The notes beneath the pieces were generated by a model. That model did no database searches, had not been told where the DNA came from, and worked only from the letters and a program-made list of their open reading frames with translations. Position numbers and translations under genes: made by a program. Below are positions 1 to 9,751 of a DNA stretch of 64,000 nucleotides, one piece after another. This DNA comes from Meandrina meandrites (taxonomy: Eukaryota > Cnidaria > Anthozoa > Scleractinia > Meandrinidae): the NCBI GenBank assembly GCA_963693305.1, contig OY855903.1, forward strand, positions 34,498,751 to 34,562,750, given 5' to 3'. Numbering within the stretch: position 1 is the stretch's first letter; the number at the start of each line of letters is the position of its first letter.

Positions 1-7
1 GATCCCA

Positions 8-1045
8 ATGGATCCCGATATGGCCTTTCTCATGCAGGTCTATATCAAAAAGCTAAGACCACTGGTCACAGATGACTGCGAACCGACCAGCAAGATCTTT
101 CTGAAATCAAATGGAGCGCAATACCACAAGGGAACCATTGGCCGACGAGTCTCTGCGTTCATTATCAAGAGTGGCATCAGGCCAGACAAGCTGATTTCGG
201 CAACCGACTTTAGGAAGTGGATTGTAACAGAACTTCAGAGGAAGAAGCGTCTGGGAATTCCCATTGATGAAGAACTTCTTAGAAGACTAATGTGCCACTC
301 TGACAAGACGGCCAAGTTCTGGTACCTCCGAGAGAGCCTGACGGAGGAGGCAGCTGAGGCCTCGGAGCAAATAGCTATGTACACCAAACCGTCGCCAGCT
401 AAAAAATCTTCCAAACCGTCGCCAGCTAAAAAAACATCCAAACTGTCTGTTGCTGACCCTAACGAGTCTCAGAAGAAAAACTCGCCACATGATGAGGACA
501 ACGCTTCTGACGTTACGCAACCATCTTCTGCAAAAATGTCACTCACATCAGCCGAGCTAGAAGCTGTGTCGAAGATCTTCAGCGACGACATCTCCTCAGC
601 AATTTCACCGAGGAAGAAGCGAGTAGTAAGTCTAATGATGAAAGATCCCACGCTTGGCAAGGTGGCAAGATCCGAGGTCAAAGTTAAAAAGGTTACCGAC
701 CGCGTGCGCCATCTTATCAAAAGCCGACCAACTGTCTCGCCCTACGACCTCCCAGAAGATAGCGCCTCAGAGAGAACGAGAAAATACGTTGCTGAAGGTG
801 CGCAATCAACAGCATCTACCCACCAAACACTCGAATCTGGTCGGGTGGAATGGAGTCAAGAGGAGTCACAGCTCATCGAAGATGCCTTTGCCAAATTTCA
901 CAAATGTCCAAGGAACACCGACATAAGGTCCGTCTTCGGCTCCACCAGAGAACTCCAGCGCATCTATGACAGAAACACCTTTGAGCGCATCCGTAACAAA
1001 GTAAAAAATATCTTCCAAAGGCGGCTCAAGAAGAAGAACAAGTAA
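8..1045 (+). CDS. Tyrosine-recombinase-like protein, C-terminal part
   Basis: Open frame of 345 codons that runs in from the window edge, so the N-terminus is probably missing and the first Met need not be the true start. Residues about 60-115 look like the end of a tyrosine recombinase fold: ATDFRKW (Arg in the place of the HxxR Arg, but the His is replaced by Thr), then LMCHSDKTAKFWYLRE, where His and Tyr sit at the spacing of the last conserved His and the nucleophilic Tyr. A Lys/Ser/Pro-rich linker with a duplicated PSPAKK unit follows, and the last 65 residues (VEWSQEESQLIEDAF onward) are compatible with a SANT/Myb-like DNA-binding helix bundle ending in a basic tail. Such proteins occur in Crypton/DIRS-type elements and as domesticated genes. 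Which of these applies here is not visible. Confidence 0.5.
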   Translation: MDPDMAFLMQVYIKKLRPLVTDDCEPTSKIFLKSNGAQYHKGTIGRRVSAFIIKSGIRPDKLISATDFRKWIVTELQRKKRLGIPIDEELLRRLMCHSDKTAKFWYLRESLTEEAAEASEQIAMYTKPSPAKKSSKPSPAKKTSKLSVADPNESQKKNSPHDEDNASDVTQPSSAKMSLTSAELEAVSKIFSDDISSAISPRKKRVVSLMMKDPTLGKVARSEVKVKKVTDRVRHLIKSRPTVSPYDLPEDSASERTRKYVAEGAQSTASTHQTLESGRVEWSQEESQLIEDAFAKFHKCPRNTDIRSVFGSTRELQRIYDRNTFERIRNKVKNIFQRRLKKKNK

Positions 1046-1059
1046 ACTGGTGGCGGTGG

Positions 1060-1101
1060 AAAAAAAAAAAAAAAACCTTAAAAAAAAAAAAAAAAAAAAA
1101 A
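1060..1101 (+). repeat. Two A-tracts
   Basis: Runs of 16 and 22 A separated by CCTT, 14 bases after the stop of the recombinase-like frame. They could be a retroposed polyA tail or a simple repeat; no target duplication was found. Confidence 0.7.
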
Positions 1102-1279
1102 TTACCCTGGCTGTTTAACGCTTCTCTAAGTGTGTGATAATTGTCAGGGATAAAACACGAGCTGGGGTAGCCAACCCCCGGGGACTGCCCCACAATTGTT
1201 CACAGTCTTTTGAGTTCATGTTTATCTGCCAGGGTAGAAAAAAAAATATGTGTTTAATGTCTTGTGTTGTTCAATGTTG

Positions 1280-1433
1280 CCCGGAATCGAGAGCGGTTCC
1301 TGGTGTCTTAATGCCAGGTGAATTGCTTGAGGACATGTGATGGGCTTGTGTTTGTAATGTAATGTATATGTTTGTTCCCCGGATCCGAGGGCGGTTCCTT
1401 ACCTCTTAAGGTAAGGTGAATCGCTCGATGACA
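1280..1433 (+). other. Two direct repeats, each with a 7-bp hairpin
   Basis: Two related copies about 98 bp apart (about 1280-1336 and 1377-1433). Each has CCCGGA, GAG, GCGGTTCC, then a hairpin, then GTGAAT and a GC-rich end. The hairpins are CCTGGTG-TCTTAA-TGCCAGG (1299-1318) and CCTTACC-TCTTAA-GGTAAGG (1397-1416): same loop, four of seven stem pairs changed with pairing kept. GCGGTT upstream can also pair with AATCGC/AATTGC downstream. This looks like an RNA or single-stranded DNA structure under selection, or the end of a mobile element. No known RNA family is recognised. Confidence 0.45.
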
Positions 1434-2070
1434 GTGAAGGGTGTTGTGCTGTCCCTGTGTGTGTTCCTCTCACAGTAGCCCTACCTTGTCGCGGTTGAGA
1501 GGCTTGCGTGCCTTTATGAACCTGAGAGACATAATCTCTCAAGGGGAAAGGCCAGACTAAAGGGGCTACCTTACTATTTTTATTATATTGATGTATATTA
1601 AAAAAATTTTTTAACTTATTTGTCCTTGTCGTTGAAATCACTCCAAATCATGTCCAAACAGCATTTCTAAGCCTTAAAAGACCATTGGCAAAGTTAAAAG
1701 GAATATTGAAAATTTGACCAAAATCATGGGTCAACCCCTTGAGAAAAATATCCAAGATGGCGGAAATTTCGAAATTTCCACGGCTAAAATCTTTGCGAGG
1801 ATTCAATTCTATCTCAAGTGAAGTGTGGCTTTACGTAAATTTGAAAGAAAACGGGTTAATTCTCGCTGAGTTATTAGCGGTTGAAATTTTAAAATTATAA
1901 GACTTAGTATGGGAAAAAACACTTTAACGAAGAAAAATCGATCAAAACAAAATATTACGAACCCATACTTCCACAAAAGAAACTACGTTATACACTTCAT
2001 AATTGTACCAAAGATCACGTGATTCCCCCTAAACCTCTAGGATCTAACGCAAAATATACATTGAGCTAGC
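1434..2070. other. No gene recognised
   Basis: AT-rich sequence without a supported ORF. It contains a small hairpin (GAGAGA/TCTCTC near 1523-1541) and nothing else that I can assign. Confidence 0.6.
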
Positions 2071-2256
2071 GAGGGGAAATCGACAAGGAGAGCGGCTCGA
2101 CAAAAAAAGAGGGCGGCTCAACCATCACAGAGGGGGAGTCGACCTCATAGGAGGGCGGCTCGACATCCTACGAGGGCGGCTCGACAACCTAGGAGGGCGG
2201 CTCGACAACATAGGAGCGGGGCTCGACTTATCGGGAGGGAAACTCGACCAGGGGAT
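2071..2256 (+). repeat. 21-bp minisatellite
   Basis: Eight units start in exact 21-bp register at 2088, 2109, 2130, 2151, 2172, 2193, 2214 and 2235, after a shorter 17-bp unit at 2071. The consensus begins GAGGGCGGCTCGACAACC. Units differ at a few positions, so this is an aged array. One frame through the array has no stop but no start or context supports coding. It runs directly into the telomere-like repeat. Confidence 0.85.
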
Positions 2257-2317
2257 CTAACCCTAACCCTAACCCTAACCCTAACCCTAACCCTAACCCT
2301 AACCCTAACCCTAACCC
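2257..2317 (+). repeat. Interstitial telomere-type repeat (CCCTAA)n
   Basis: About ten nearly perfect copies of CCCTAA (TTAGGG on the other strand), the metazoan telomere unit. It lies internally between the 21-bp minisatellite and the left half of a palindromic MITE, so it is an interstitial tract and not a chromosome end within this window. Confidence 0.9.
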
Positions 2318-2366
2318 CAGTTGTTCAAAGGGTGGATAACGCTATCCACGGGATAAATCACTATCC
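2318..2366 (+). mobile_element. Palindromic MITE, left half
   Basis: Begins CAGTTGTTCAAAGGGTGGAT and contains alternating GGATAACGC / CTATCCAC / GGATAAATCACTATCC motifs that pair with the sequence after 7763. The two halves form one self-complementary MITE cut by the L1-like element. The last seven bases ACTATCC (2360-2366) are repeated after the LINE polyA tail. MITEs of this look are abundant in cnidarian genomes as far as I know. Confidence 0.7.
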
Positions 2367-2484
2367 GGGGACTGGGGCACATTGATGGCGGCCAACAGGT
2401 CACAAGCGTAACGAAGCTGTGCCCTTGCTTCCCAAATACTTTCAGAAACACGTAAATGTTAAGCATATTTCATTCTCATAATCT

Positions 2485-3396
2485 ATGTTATCTCGAAAAA
2501 TGAAACGTGACGAACGAGGATCAGAAGACTCCGACATAAACTCGCCGGAACACAAACAACCACGTGCTGGCGATTTCAACATGGCGCTGACTAACCCTTC
2601 GCCTCCCGCACAGAGCGATTCTGAACATGACGATGCAAACGAACCAAGTTTAAAAGAGATACACAAGGTGCTCCTTGAAGTACAAGGCAATATAGCGGCT
2701 CTTCTGAAAACAAGTGTAAAGCTAAAGGAAGACGTCGCTGAACTTCGCAACTTGGTTGCAAAGAATACAAAAGAAATTCAAACAGTGAGAGACGAACTGA
2801 CCAAGCAAAATAGATCTGTCGCGTCGATAGAAAAAAAACTCAACAAAGTAAACGAAACCGTACAAGACCATTCAGAAGATATAACCGACCTCCAGATTAA
2901 CCTCGACAACTTGGAGCAGTACTCCAGAAAGAATTCTTTAGAGTTCTGTGGTGTTCCGGATGACATCAACATGTCTACCGACCAGGCCGTGTGTAAGATA
3001 GCACAAGCGATTGGCGTCGAGATCCAAGAAGACGACATTGAAATATCCCATCGTATCAAGCAGAAACACGGTAACAAGCCGATTTTAGCCAAATTTTGCA
3101 ACCACAAAATAAAGTCTAAGGTCAACAAGGCTCGCACTCAACTGAGAAGCACAACTATTTCCAGTATTTTTCCCGACTGTGTCTCATTTATTGCTGAACA
3201 CAACCGTCAACCAAAGATCTTCATAAACGAGAACCTGACTCAGTACCGAAAGGAAATGATGAAGACTGCGAGAGAAAAGCGAAATAACGGTAAGATTGTT
3301 AGCTTTTGGTCCCTTGATGGAAAAATCTTTATCAAGACTGCCCCAATGGGGAACCCAAGATTAATGCATTCCATTGAAGAAATCAAAGAACTTTAA
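2485..3396 (+). CDS. L1-like ORF1 RNA-binding protein
   Basis: Intact 303-aa frame. In L1-type elements ORF1p trimerises through a coiled coil and coats the element RNA. Here residues 1-45 are charged and low in complexity, 50-145 form a long heptad-like coiled coil (LLKTSVKLKEDVAELRNLVA and following), and 150-225 resemble the RRM-like domain (LEFCGVPDDIN, then DIEISHRIKQ and KPILAKFCN). The end (FINENLTQYRKEMMKTAREK, then SFWSLDGKIFIKT) matches the C-terminal nucleic-acid-binding domain. The ATG at 2485 is the first in frame after the leader; a second ATG lies five codons later. ORF2 follows after 327 bases. Confidence 0.85.
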   Translation: MLSRKMKRDERGSEDSDINSPEHKQPRAGDFNMALTNPSPPAQSDSEHDDANEPSLKEIHKVLLEVQGNIAALLKTSVKLKEDVAELRNLVAKNTKEIQTVRDELTKQNRSVASIEKKLNKVNETVQDHSEDITDLQINLDNLEQYSRKNSLEFCGVPDDINMSTDQAVCKIAQAIGVEIQEDDIEISHRIKQKHGNKPILAKFCNHKIKSKVNKARTQLRSTTISSIFPDCVSFIAEHNRQPKIFINENLTQYRKEMMKTAREKRNNGKIVSFWSLDGKIFIKTAPMGNPRLMHSIEEIKEL

Positions 3397-3723
3397 GCAG
3401 TAAGCTTCTAAATAACATTTTGCTTTTATTTATTAATGACTTTTAGGAAAGGGAAGAAAGGGCATACGACCCCCAAAATACCTGCAACACCCATTTTGCC
3501 CCTGGATGACGAATGTGTACTCCTTAGTTCTACAGTCAAGTGTGCTTTTTGAATGTTACCTTTTTTATTTGTTTTTGTCCCTTATTTATCCGTTTTGTTT
3601 ATATTTTATACTATCTTCGGTTGCGCACGACCAAATTATTTTTGTTTGCTTACATTTCTCAATATATTTTAAATCGCTCATGCCATTAAATATGCTATCT
3701 TGTAAAATGCATTATATATTCTA

Positions 3724-6700
3724 ATGATCACGTTTAAATTTCTATCGCTTAACGTTAGAGGCTTAAAAAACCAACGGAAAAGATGAAGCATCTTCTCTTT
3801 TCTCAAGGACCAAAAATGCGATGTTTATTTACTTCAAGAAACGTTCTCTGAACCGCGAGATGAATTAATCTGGAAATCAGAATGGAGAGGTGTCATGTTT
3901 TTCTCGCATGGAACTAATCACCAAAAAGGCGTTTGTATTTTATTCAATCCTTTGTCCGATATTCAAATAGAAAGTTCCTATTGTGATCCCGAAGGGAGAA
4001 TCGTGCTAATTAATATCTGCTTCAAGACGATAAATTTTTCCATCTGTAATATTTATGCACCGAATGCTTTAACAAGTCAGCAAAATTTCGTCAAAACTTT
4101 GAAAGAGGTATTAATGTCGAAATCATGGTTGTCGAATTTGATTATAGGAGGTGACTGGAATGTCTCACTTCAGGCCATCGATAAACAAGGCGGTATCCAT
4201 TGGAAGCCAACTGCCTACCGCCATCAAATTGTCGCTATGATGGAAGAACTGGACTTGTCTGATGTTTTTAGAAAAATGTATCCAAACAAGAAGAGTTTTA
4301 CTTACGAGTCTGCCGCACGAAATTTAAAATCACGGATTGATTTTTTTCTCGTTGCGAAGTCTATTGCTTGTCAAGTCGCTGAAGTGGGCACAAAAACTAT
4401 AATCGCGCCGGACCACAAAGCTGTTAAACTAAGAATCAATCTCGCAAACATCAAGCGAGGTCCAGGCCTTTGGAAATTTAATATCTTGCTACTAAAAGAT
4501 GAAAATTTTGTCAATTTAATAACATTCATCTATCCTGATATTATCAAAAAATATTCTGATTTAGAAGATCCAAAACTGAAATGGGAACTCATCAAAATGG
4601 AAATCCGAAGACTCACCATCTGTTATGCTAAAAACAAAGCAAGGAAATCACGCGAAATCGAAAACGAGCTTACGAAGCGCCTAGACATCTTGGATGAAAA
4701 AGTTGATTCTGGTGAGTGTACCACGGATGCCGAGCAAAAAGAACACGAGTATTTGAAAACTGAACTTCGCAGTATTCACGAGAAAAGGGCCGAGGGAGCA
4801 ATTTTTCGCCCCAAAGTCCGCTGGATCCAAGAAGGGGAAAAACCAACAAATTACTTCTTTAATATGGAAAGGAGAAACTTCAATAAAAAAATCATATCAG
4901 AACTTGCAACCCCAGAGGGTTATGTAACTAACGACGAGAAACAAATAATGGAGGAAATAAAATCGTTCTACGAGAACTTATACAGTTCATCCAAAAATGC
5001 AACAAATGAGGCCTTCCAAGAGTTTACTGGCTCCATAAGTCAACATATTCCAATGCTATCACAAGACCAGTGTAATGAAATTGAAGGAGTATTAACTTTA
5101 GATGAATGCTGGGCAGCCCTGAAATCGATGGGGACTGGAAAGTCTCCTGGTGAAGATGGATTTACCGTCGAGTTCTATAGGTGTTTCTTCGACATTTTAG
5201 GTAACGATCTTTTGAATAGCTTAAATGCAGCATATGAAAATGGTGAGATGTCTATCTCCCAACGCAGGGGAGTAATAACACTGATTCCAAAAGAGAACTC
5301 CGACCCACGTGAGCTATCGAATTGGCGACCTATTACATTGTTAAATGTAGATTATAAAATTGCATCCAAAGCTATAGCCTCAAGAATAGAAAAATTTCTT
5401 CCACTTTTAATCAACAGCAATCAGACTGGATTCATGAAAGGCAGGTATATTGGGCAAAATATTAGATTAATAAACGATATCATGGAACAAACGGAACTTC
5501 AGGGTATCCCTGGTATACTTCTCTTATTGGATTTTAGGAAAGCTTTCGATACAATAGAATGGGGCTTCATTCAACAAACCTTAAGGCTCTTTAATTTTGG
5601 ATCTTGTTTAAGACACTGGGTTAAAACACTATATATGAACTCCGAAAGTACAGTTCTGCATAATGGCTTCACAACAGATTTCTTTAAGCTATCAAGGGGA
5701 GTCAGACAAGGGTGCCCTCTCTCCCCATACCTTTTTATTCTAGGGGTGGAAATATTGGCTACCAAGATTAGACATGACGATAATGTAGAGGGGATTAAGG
5801 TGTTTCAAACAGAGCACAAGATCAGTCAATTTGCGGACGATACCACTCTTTTTCTCAGAAACTTAAACTCGGTACAAAACTCGATAACTTTGGTTGATCA
5901 ATTTGGTGACATTTCAGGTCTCTCATTAAACGTGGAAAAAACAAAAGCTCTATGGTTAGGCCCTTGGAGATTTAAAAGCTCGAAGCCGTTTGGCCTAAAG
6001 TGGACTACAGACCCAGTAAGAGCTCTGGGTATCTTCATCTCTTATGATGTAAAAGAAAACAATAAAAAAAATATTGATCGGAAAATTGACAACATGACAA
6101 CAAAATTAGACATCTGGAGGGCCCGGTGCCTGTCCCTCCTTGGCAAATGCCTTGTGGTAAAGTGTTTGGGTATTCCTAACTTGATTTATTCCGCGTCGAT
6201 GCTTTCAATGCCTAACACCTATGTTCCCTCGATTAAGGATGCCATCTTCAAGTTTATCTGGAATAACAAACGAGATAAAATAAAAAGAGACGTAATGTAC
6301 CAAGATTATCCTAAGGGTGGTTTACGCGCCCCGAACATCGATATATTGTTTAAGTCCTTAAATTTAGCTTGGATTCAAAGACTTCTGACTGAAGATCCAC
6401 TCTCGTCCGAAACTTGGAAATCAATTCCGAACCACTTCTTTAATAAGTATGGTGGTCTCGCCTTTCTTCTCCACTGTAATTATGACAAAATGCTTTTAGA
6501 GAAATCCGGACTTCCGCTGTTCTACAGACAAATCCTGGTGAATTTTTTAGAACTTAAGAGCTTATACCAATCCAACAATGGCTCAGACCTGCTTTTGTTC
6601 AACAACAAGAAAATAAAAATTGATGGTAACTCAATATTCTACCCTGACTGGGTAGAAAAAGAAGTCCTATCAATCCAAGATCTTCTGGATCACAATAGAA

Positions 6701-7440
6701 AGTTTCTTTCTTTTCAAGTGTTTCAACAAAAATACAACATTAAATGAAGTTTTTTAAAGTATTTTCAAATCCTCTCAGCGATACCAAAATATCTATTTGA
6801 AAAGGCGAGGACCGCACCTCATGTTGACAAGCGTAGTTTCTCTGGCAACACTTTGTATCAACTGTCTAACTCTACTGTTATAGACTTAGCCAAAATGAAA
6901 TGTAAAGACTATTACTGGCTCTATGTCAATGCGACTGATGTAGAACCTACCGGCCAAAAGAAATGGCAGACAGAACTTAAACTGGAAAATTTTAGGTGGG
7001 ATCTGGCTTTTACTCAGATAAGTAAAACTTGCAAAGAAACAAAACTTAGAGAATTTAATTATAAACTACTTCACAGAACAATTGTTACAAAAAAGGAACT
7101 ATATACTTATGGAATTGAAATGGACTGCAAATGCATTTATTGCAATAGACCCGACTCCATTCTACATTCTTTCGTCGAGTGTGAAGTATCTAAGTCCTTC
7201 TTTGACAAAGTTATTTCATGGTTTAATAACACAAACTTTTCGGAATTTTCACCAACAGTGGCTGAAATTCTCTTTGGAATCTGGAATTGCGGAAACGACA
7301 AAAAGCTAACCAAATTTAATTACTGCTTATTATTTGCCAAATTTTTCTTATATCACCAAAAGCGTAATTTAAAGCAATGTAACTTTAATGAATTCATTAT
7401 CAAACTACTCTTCAAACTTCAACTTGAAAATTTTCTTTAA
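3724..7440 (+). pseudogene. L1-like ORF2: endonuclease and reverse transcriptase, two nonsense codons
   Basis: One reading frame of 1239 codons from ATG 3724 to TAA 7440, interrupted by TGA at 3784-3786 (codon 21) and TGA at 6745-6747. Both lie in conserved protein sequence and there is no frameshift. N-terminal exonuclease-endonuclease-phosphatase fold: SLNVRGLKN, LLQETFSE, NIYAPNA, IIGGDWNVSL, SRIDFFLVAK and APDHKAVK. RT: LLLDFRKAFDTIEW (motif A), GVRQGCPLSPYLF (motif B) and QFADDTTLF (catalytic motif C). The tail after 6853 has CKCIYC-x12-CEV, the CCHC-like knuckle region. The first stop fits CGA to TGA deamination. A full protein cannot be made without readthrough; an ATG after the first stop would skip part of the endonuclease. 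Confidence 0.9.
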
Positions 7441-7762
7441 TTTCCAACCTGAAAGGAGAAAATGCTTCTCTCTCAGACTCGTTATTATTAGGATTAGTGA
7501 TTAACCCGTTTTGTTTGTAATTAAATTTGTCAATTGTAATTTAAGTACAGTAAACTATTTTTGGAATAATCTGTATCATATGTATAAGCCGTAATTATCA
7601 GTAGTATATCTTAATTGTATGTAAACAAAAATTCTGTAAGTAATTTATTGTAATTTTAGCAACTATCTTTCTTTTCCCTCTCCTTTTTCTGTGTATTCAA
7701 TTTTTATGTTAAGGTTGTGAGTTATCAATAAAGTTCATTTAAAAAAAAAAAAAAAAAAAAAA

Positions 7763-7837
7763 ACTATCCAGTGGATAGTGTAGTTTATTTTCCCAACACC
7801 TATCCACTGGATAGTTATTTATCCGGTGGAGGACTCT
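7763..7837 (+). mobile_element. Palindromic MITE, right half (truncated)
   Basis: Continues the MITE broken at 2366: CTATCCAGTGGATAGTG, a short spacer, then CACCTATCCACTGGATAG and TTATCCGGTGGA. The expected mirror of the left end (GTTATCCACCCTTTGAACAA-like) is absent, so the right terminus is lost. Confidence 0.65.
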
Positions 7838-9154
7838 AGGCCCAGGCTTACTGCATTGTGTTCTTGGGCAAGACACTTTATTTTCATAGTGCCTCTCCCC
7901 ACTAAAGTGTGGGTATCAATGAATTCAATGCTGTGAGTAACCTTGCAATGGACTAGCATCCCAATAGGAGGAAGGAGAATTATACTCCTGGTCACTTCAT
8001 GCTAATTAAGGAAACAAGGATAAGCTCTGGGCTAATGGGCTCTAAGCCCAAACACAGACTTGACCCTTTTACCTCTTCATAAATCACGTATATAAAAATC
8101 AAACAAACTCTGAGTGTGGCTGGCATCTGTTGATGAAACATGGAGGCAAAGGACTTGATCACTACACATTTCTGTTTTATCAATCTCCAAGACTGTGTGG
8201 TTTGATAGAAAATATCAAGGTAACATGAAACTGAGCCAATTTGTTCCAATTATTCTCCCCCAATGAGTCATGTCAATTTCCCATCAGCTGCCCAGGATAT
8301 GGGTTGGAGGGCAGGGGGTATGTTGTTATTAATCAATAAATATGATATCAATTAACAGCCTATTTTTCCATAAGAGGCCAGAAGTTGGACCTTTGAAAAT
8401 AGGAGGGAAAAGTTACTTGCAAGTGATTTTCAATAAAAAAAAACCTTTGTGAGGCTTAATGGGTATTTGATTCAATTCATTTCTTCTAAGTATTCATAAT
8501 GGGCTCCCACCTGGAGGTACAAATGTGATCAAGTAAAATTGTCAGTTTCCCACATAACAATTGTCTATTAATTCCCTTAAGAATATATTTTACTGTACGC
8601 AAACCCATTTTATTCTTTATACAAAAAAGCTCCCTACCGGGGCATTATAGAGGTTAATTTATAGCCATAGGTGAAATTGTTCAGCCTGAGAATGGCACAT
8701 TAATCATAACCTAAAGGTCCAAAGGACACATTTTTGTAATAATTATATAAAACAAGTAGAGAACAAAATCAAGAGTAAATGGAAGACAATTTATTTAACA
8801 AGAAAAATGACCTCAGTTGCCTTGCTATAGTTGCATGCAACAGTACAAAATATTATTGTGCAACTGGTAAGTATAACATTGCAGATGTTGCAGAACTTTT
8901 AAGTTAAAATAAGCAAATAAATTATAAATACCATTGATGCACCAATGAGCCAAATAAACCTCGTCTTGAAGGGTTGTCTTGTTGCAAAAACTCATCTCTG
9001 TAAATCTTTCGTCCTGAGAATGTTTATCACATTTCCTGCAGTCCACAAACACTTTTGGATGACCAAAAAAAAGCTTCACTGATGTAGAGTTTTATTTACC
9101 TTCATCCTCATCTACACTTTGGAATGCTCAAACGTTTAATTATTGCTGTAAAAT
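7838..9154. other. No gene recognised
   Basis: AT-rich intergenic DNA with short chance frames only. No TIR pair, tRNA or coding motif was found. Confidence 0.6.
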
Positions 9155-9400
9155 GTCAACTTGATCACCCATTAACACGTTCAGCATCGAAACGACGATT
9201 ACTGACTTCCCGCATCCGCTTTCAACACGAAGACTAATAGCAAATCCTGTCGGCAAAACCACTAGCACATTTTTCCTGTCTAAAATAACAGCTCTTATAA
9301 CTTCATATTGTTTCTTCCTTCATTCCTGATTCGGGTAACCGAGTTTTTCCATGGAAAACTTGACTCCTTCGTGAAACACTAGCGCTTTGGAAGACGCCAT
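9155..9400 (-). pseudogene. Second RecQ-like helicase fragment (5' part)
   Basis: Minus-strand reading from Met at 9400: MASSKALVFHEGVKFSMEKL, then a stop, then RKKQYEVIRAVILDRKNVLV and VLPTGF. QYEVIRAVI followed by a hydrophobic strand and LPTG is the RecQ/SF2 approach to helicase motif I (Walker A), but the lysine context is lost and replaced by unrelated sequence. It differs from the main RecQ remnant at 9752-11684 (LRTGGGKS), so it is a separate copy. Short, with a stop, and only weakly supported. Confidence 0.35.
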
Positions 9401-9751
9401 TTTCTCCCTCGAGCTTTCTAAAAGCCGCTGGTCAACAGGCTTGGACAGTATCTTACGCGTGCGCAGTGGAAACCGGATAACCAGATTCTGGTTATTTTCA
9501 AATTGATGCTCCCAGAGCTTCGCGGTTCCAGACCGCTGGTCAAGGCGGACGCGGGCTCTGGGAACGAGATTGCAGCACACCCAGCTAAAGTGTCCAATAA
9601 CAAGGTGTCGAATAACAAAGTTTGCATGCTTCTGTGCTAGAAAGTGTGTATCGCGAAGAGGCAACATATGCTTCATTTTGACATTTGCAGGGACTCCCTA
9701 ATGTTGTCGTTGCAATGGCTGTCTGCTTGAAATGAAAACAGGAGTGATACT

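Larger units (their letters stand above)
2367..7762 (+). mobile_element. L1-like LINE, nearly full length
   Basis: A 5.4-kb non-LTR retrotransposon in sense orientation: a 5' leader (GGGGACTGGGGCACATTGAT), ORF1 (2485-3396), ORF2 (3724-7440), an AT-rich 3' UTR with AATAAA at 7727-7732, and a polyA tail ending at 7762. Target duplication ACTATCC at 2360-2366 and 7763-7769. ORF1 is intact. ORF2 has only two in-frame TGA stops and no frameshift, so the insertion looks young. ORF1 with coiled coil, apurinic-type endonuclease, RT and polyA end place it in the L1/Tx1 group. Confidence 0.88.

Noticed and set aside
235..720. Minus-strand frames opposite the recombinase-like gene
   Set aside because: Shadows of the plus-strand coding sequence; no motifs.
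2071..2317. Long open frame through the minisatellite and telomere repeat
   Set aside because: It is open only because the unit length is a multiple of three and lacks stops in one frame; no start, no splice context, no protein family.
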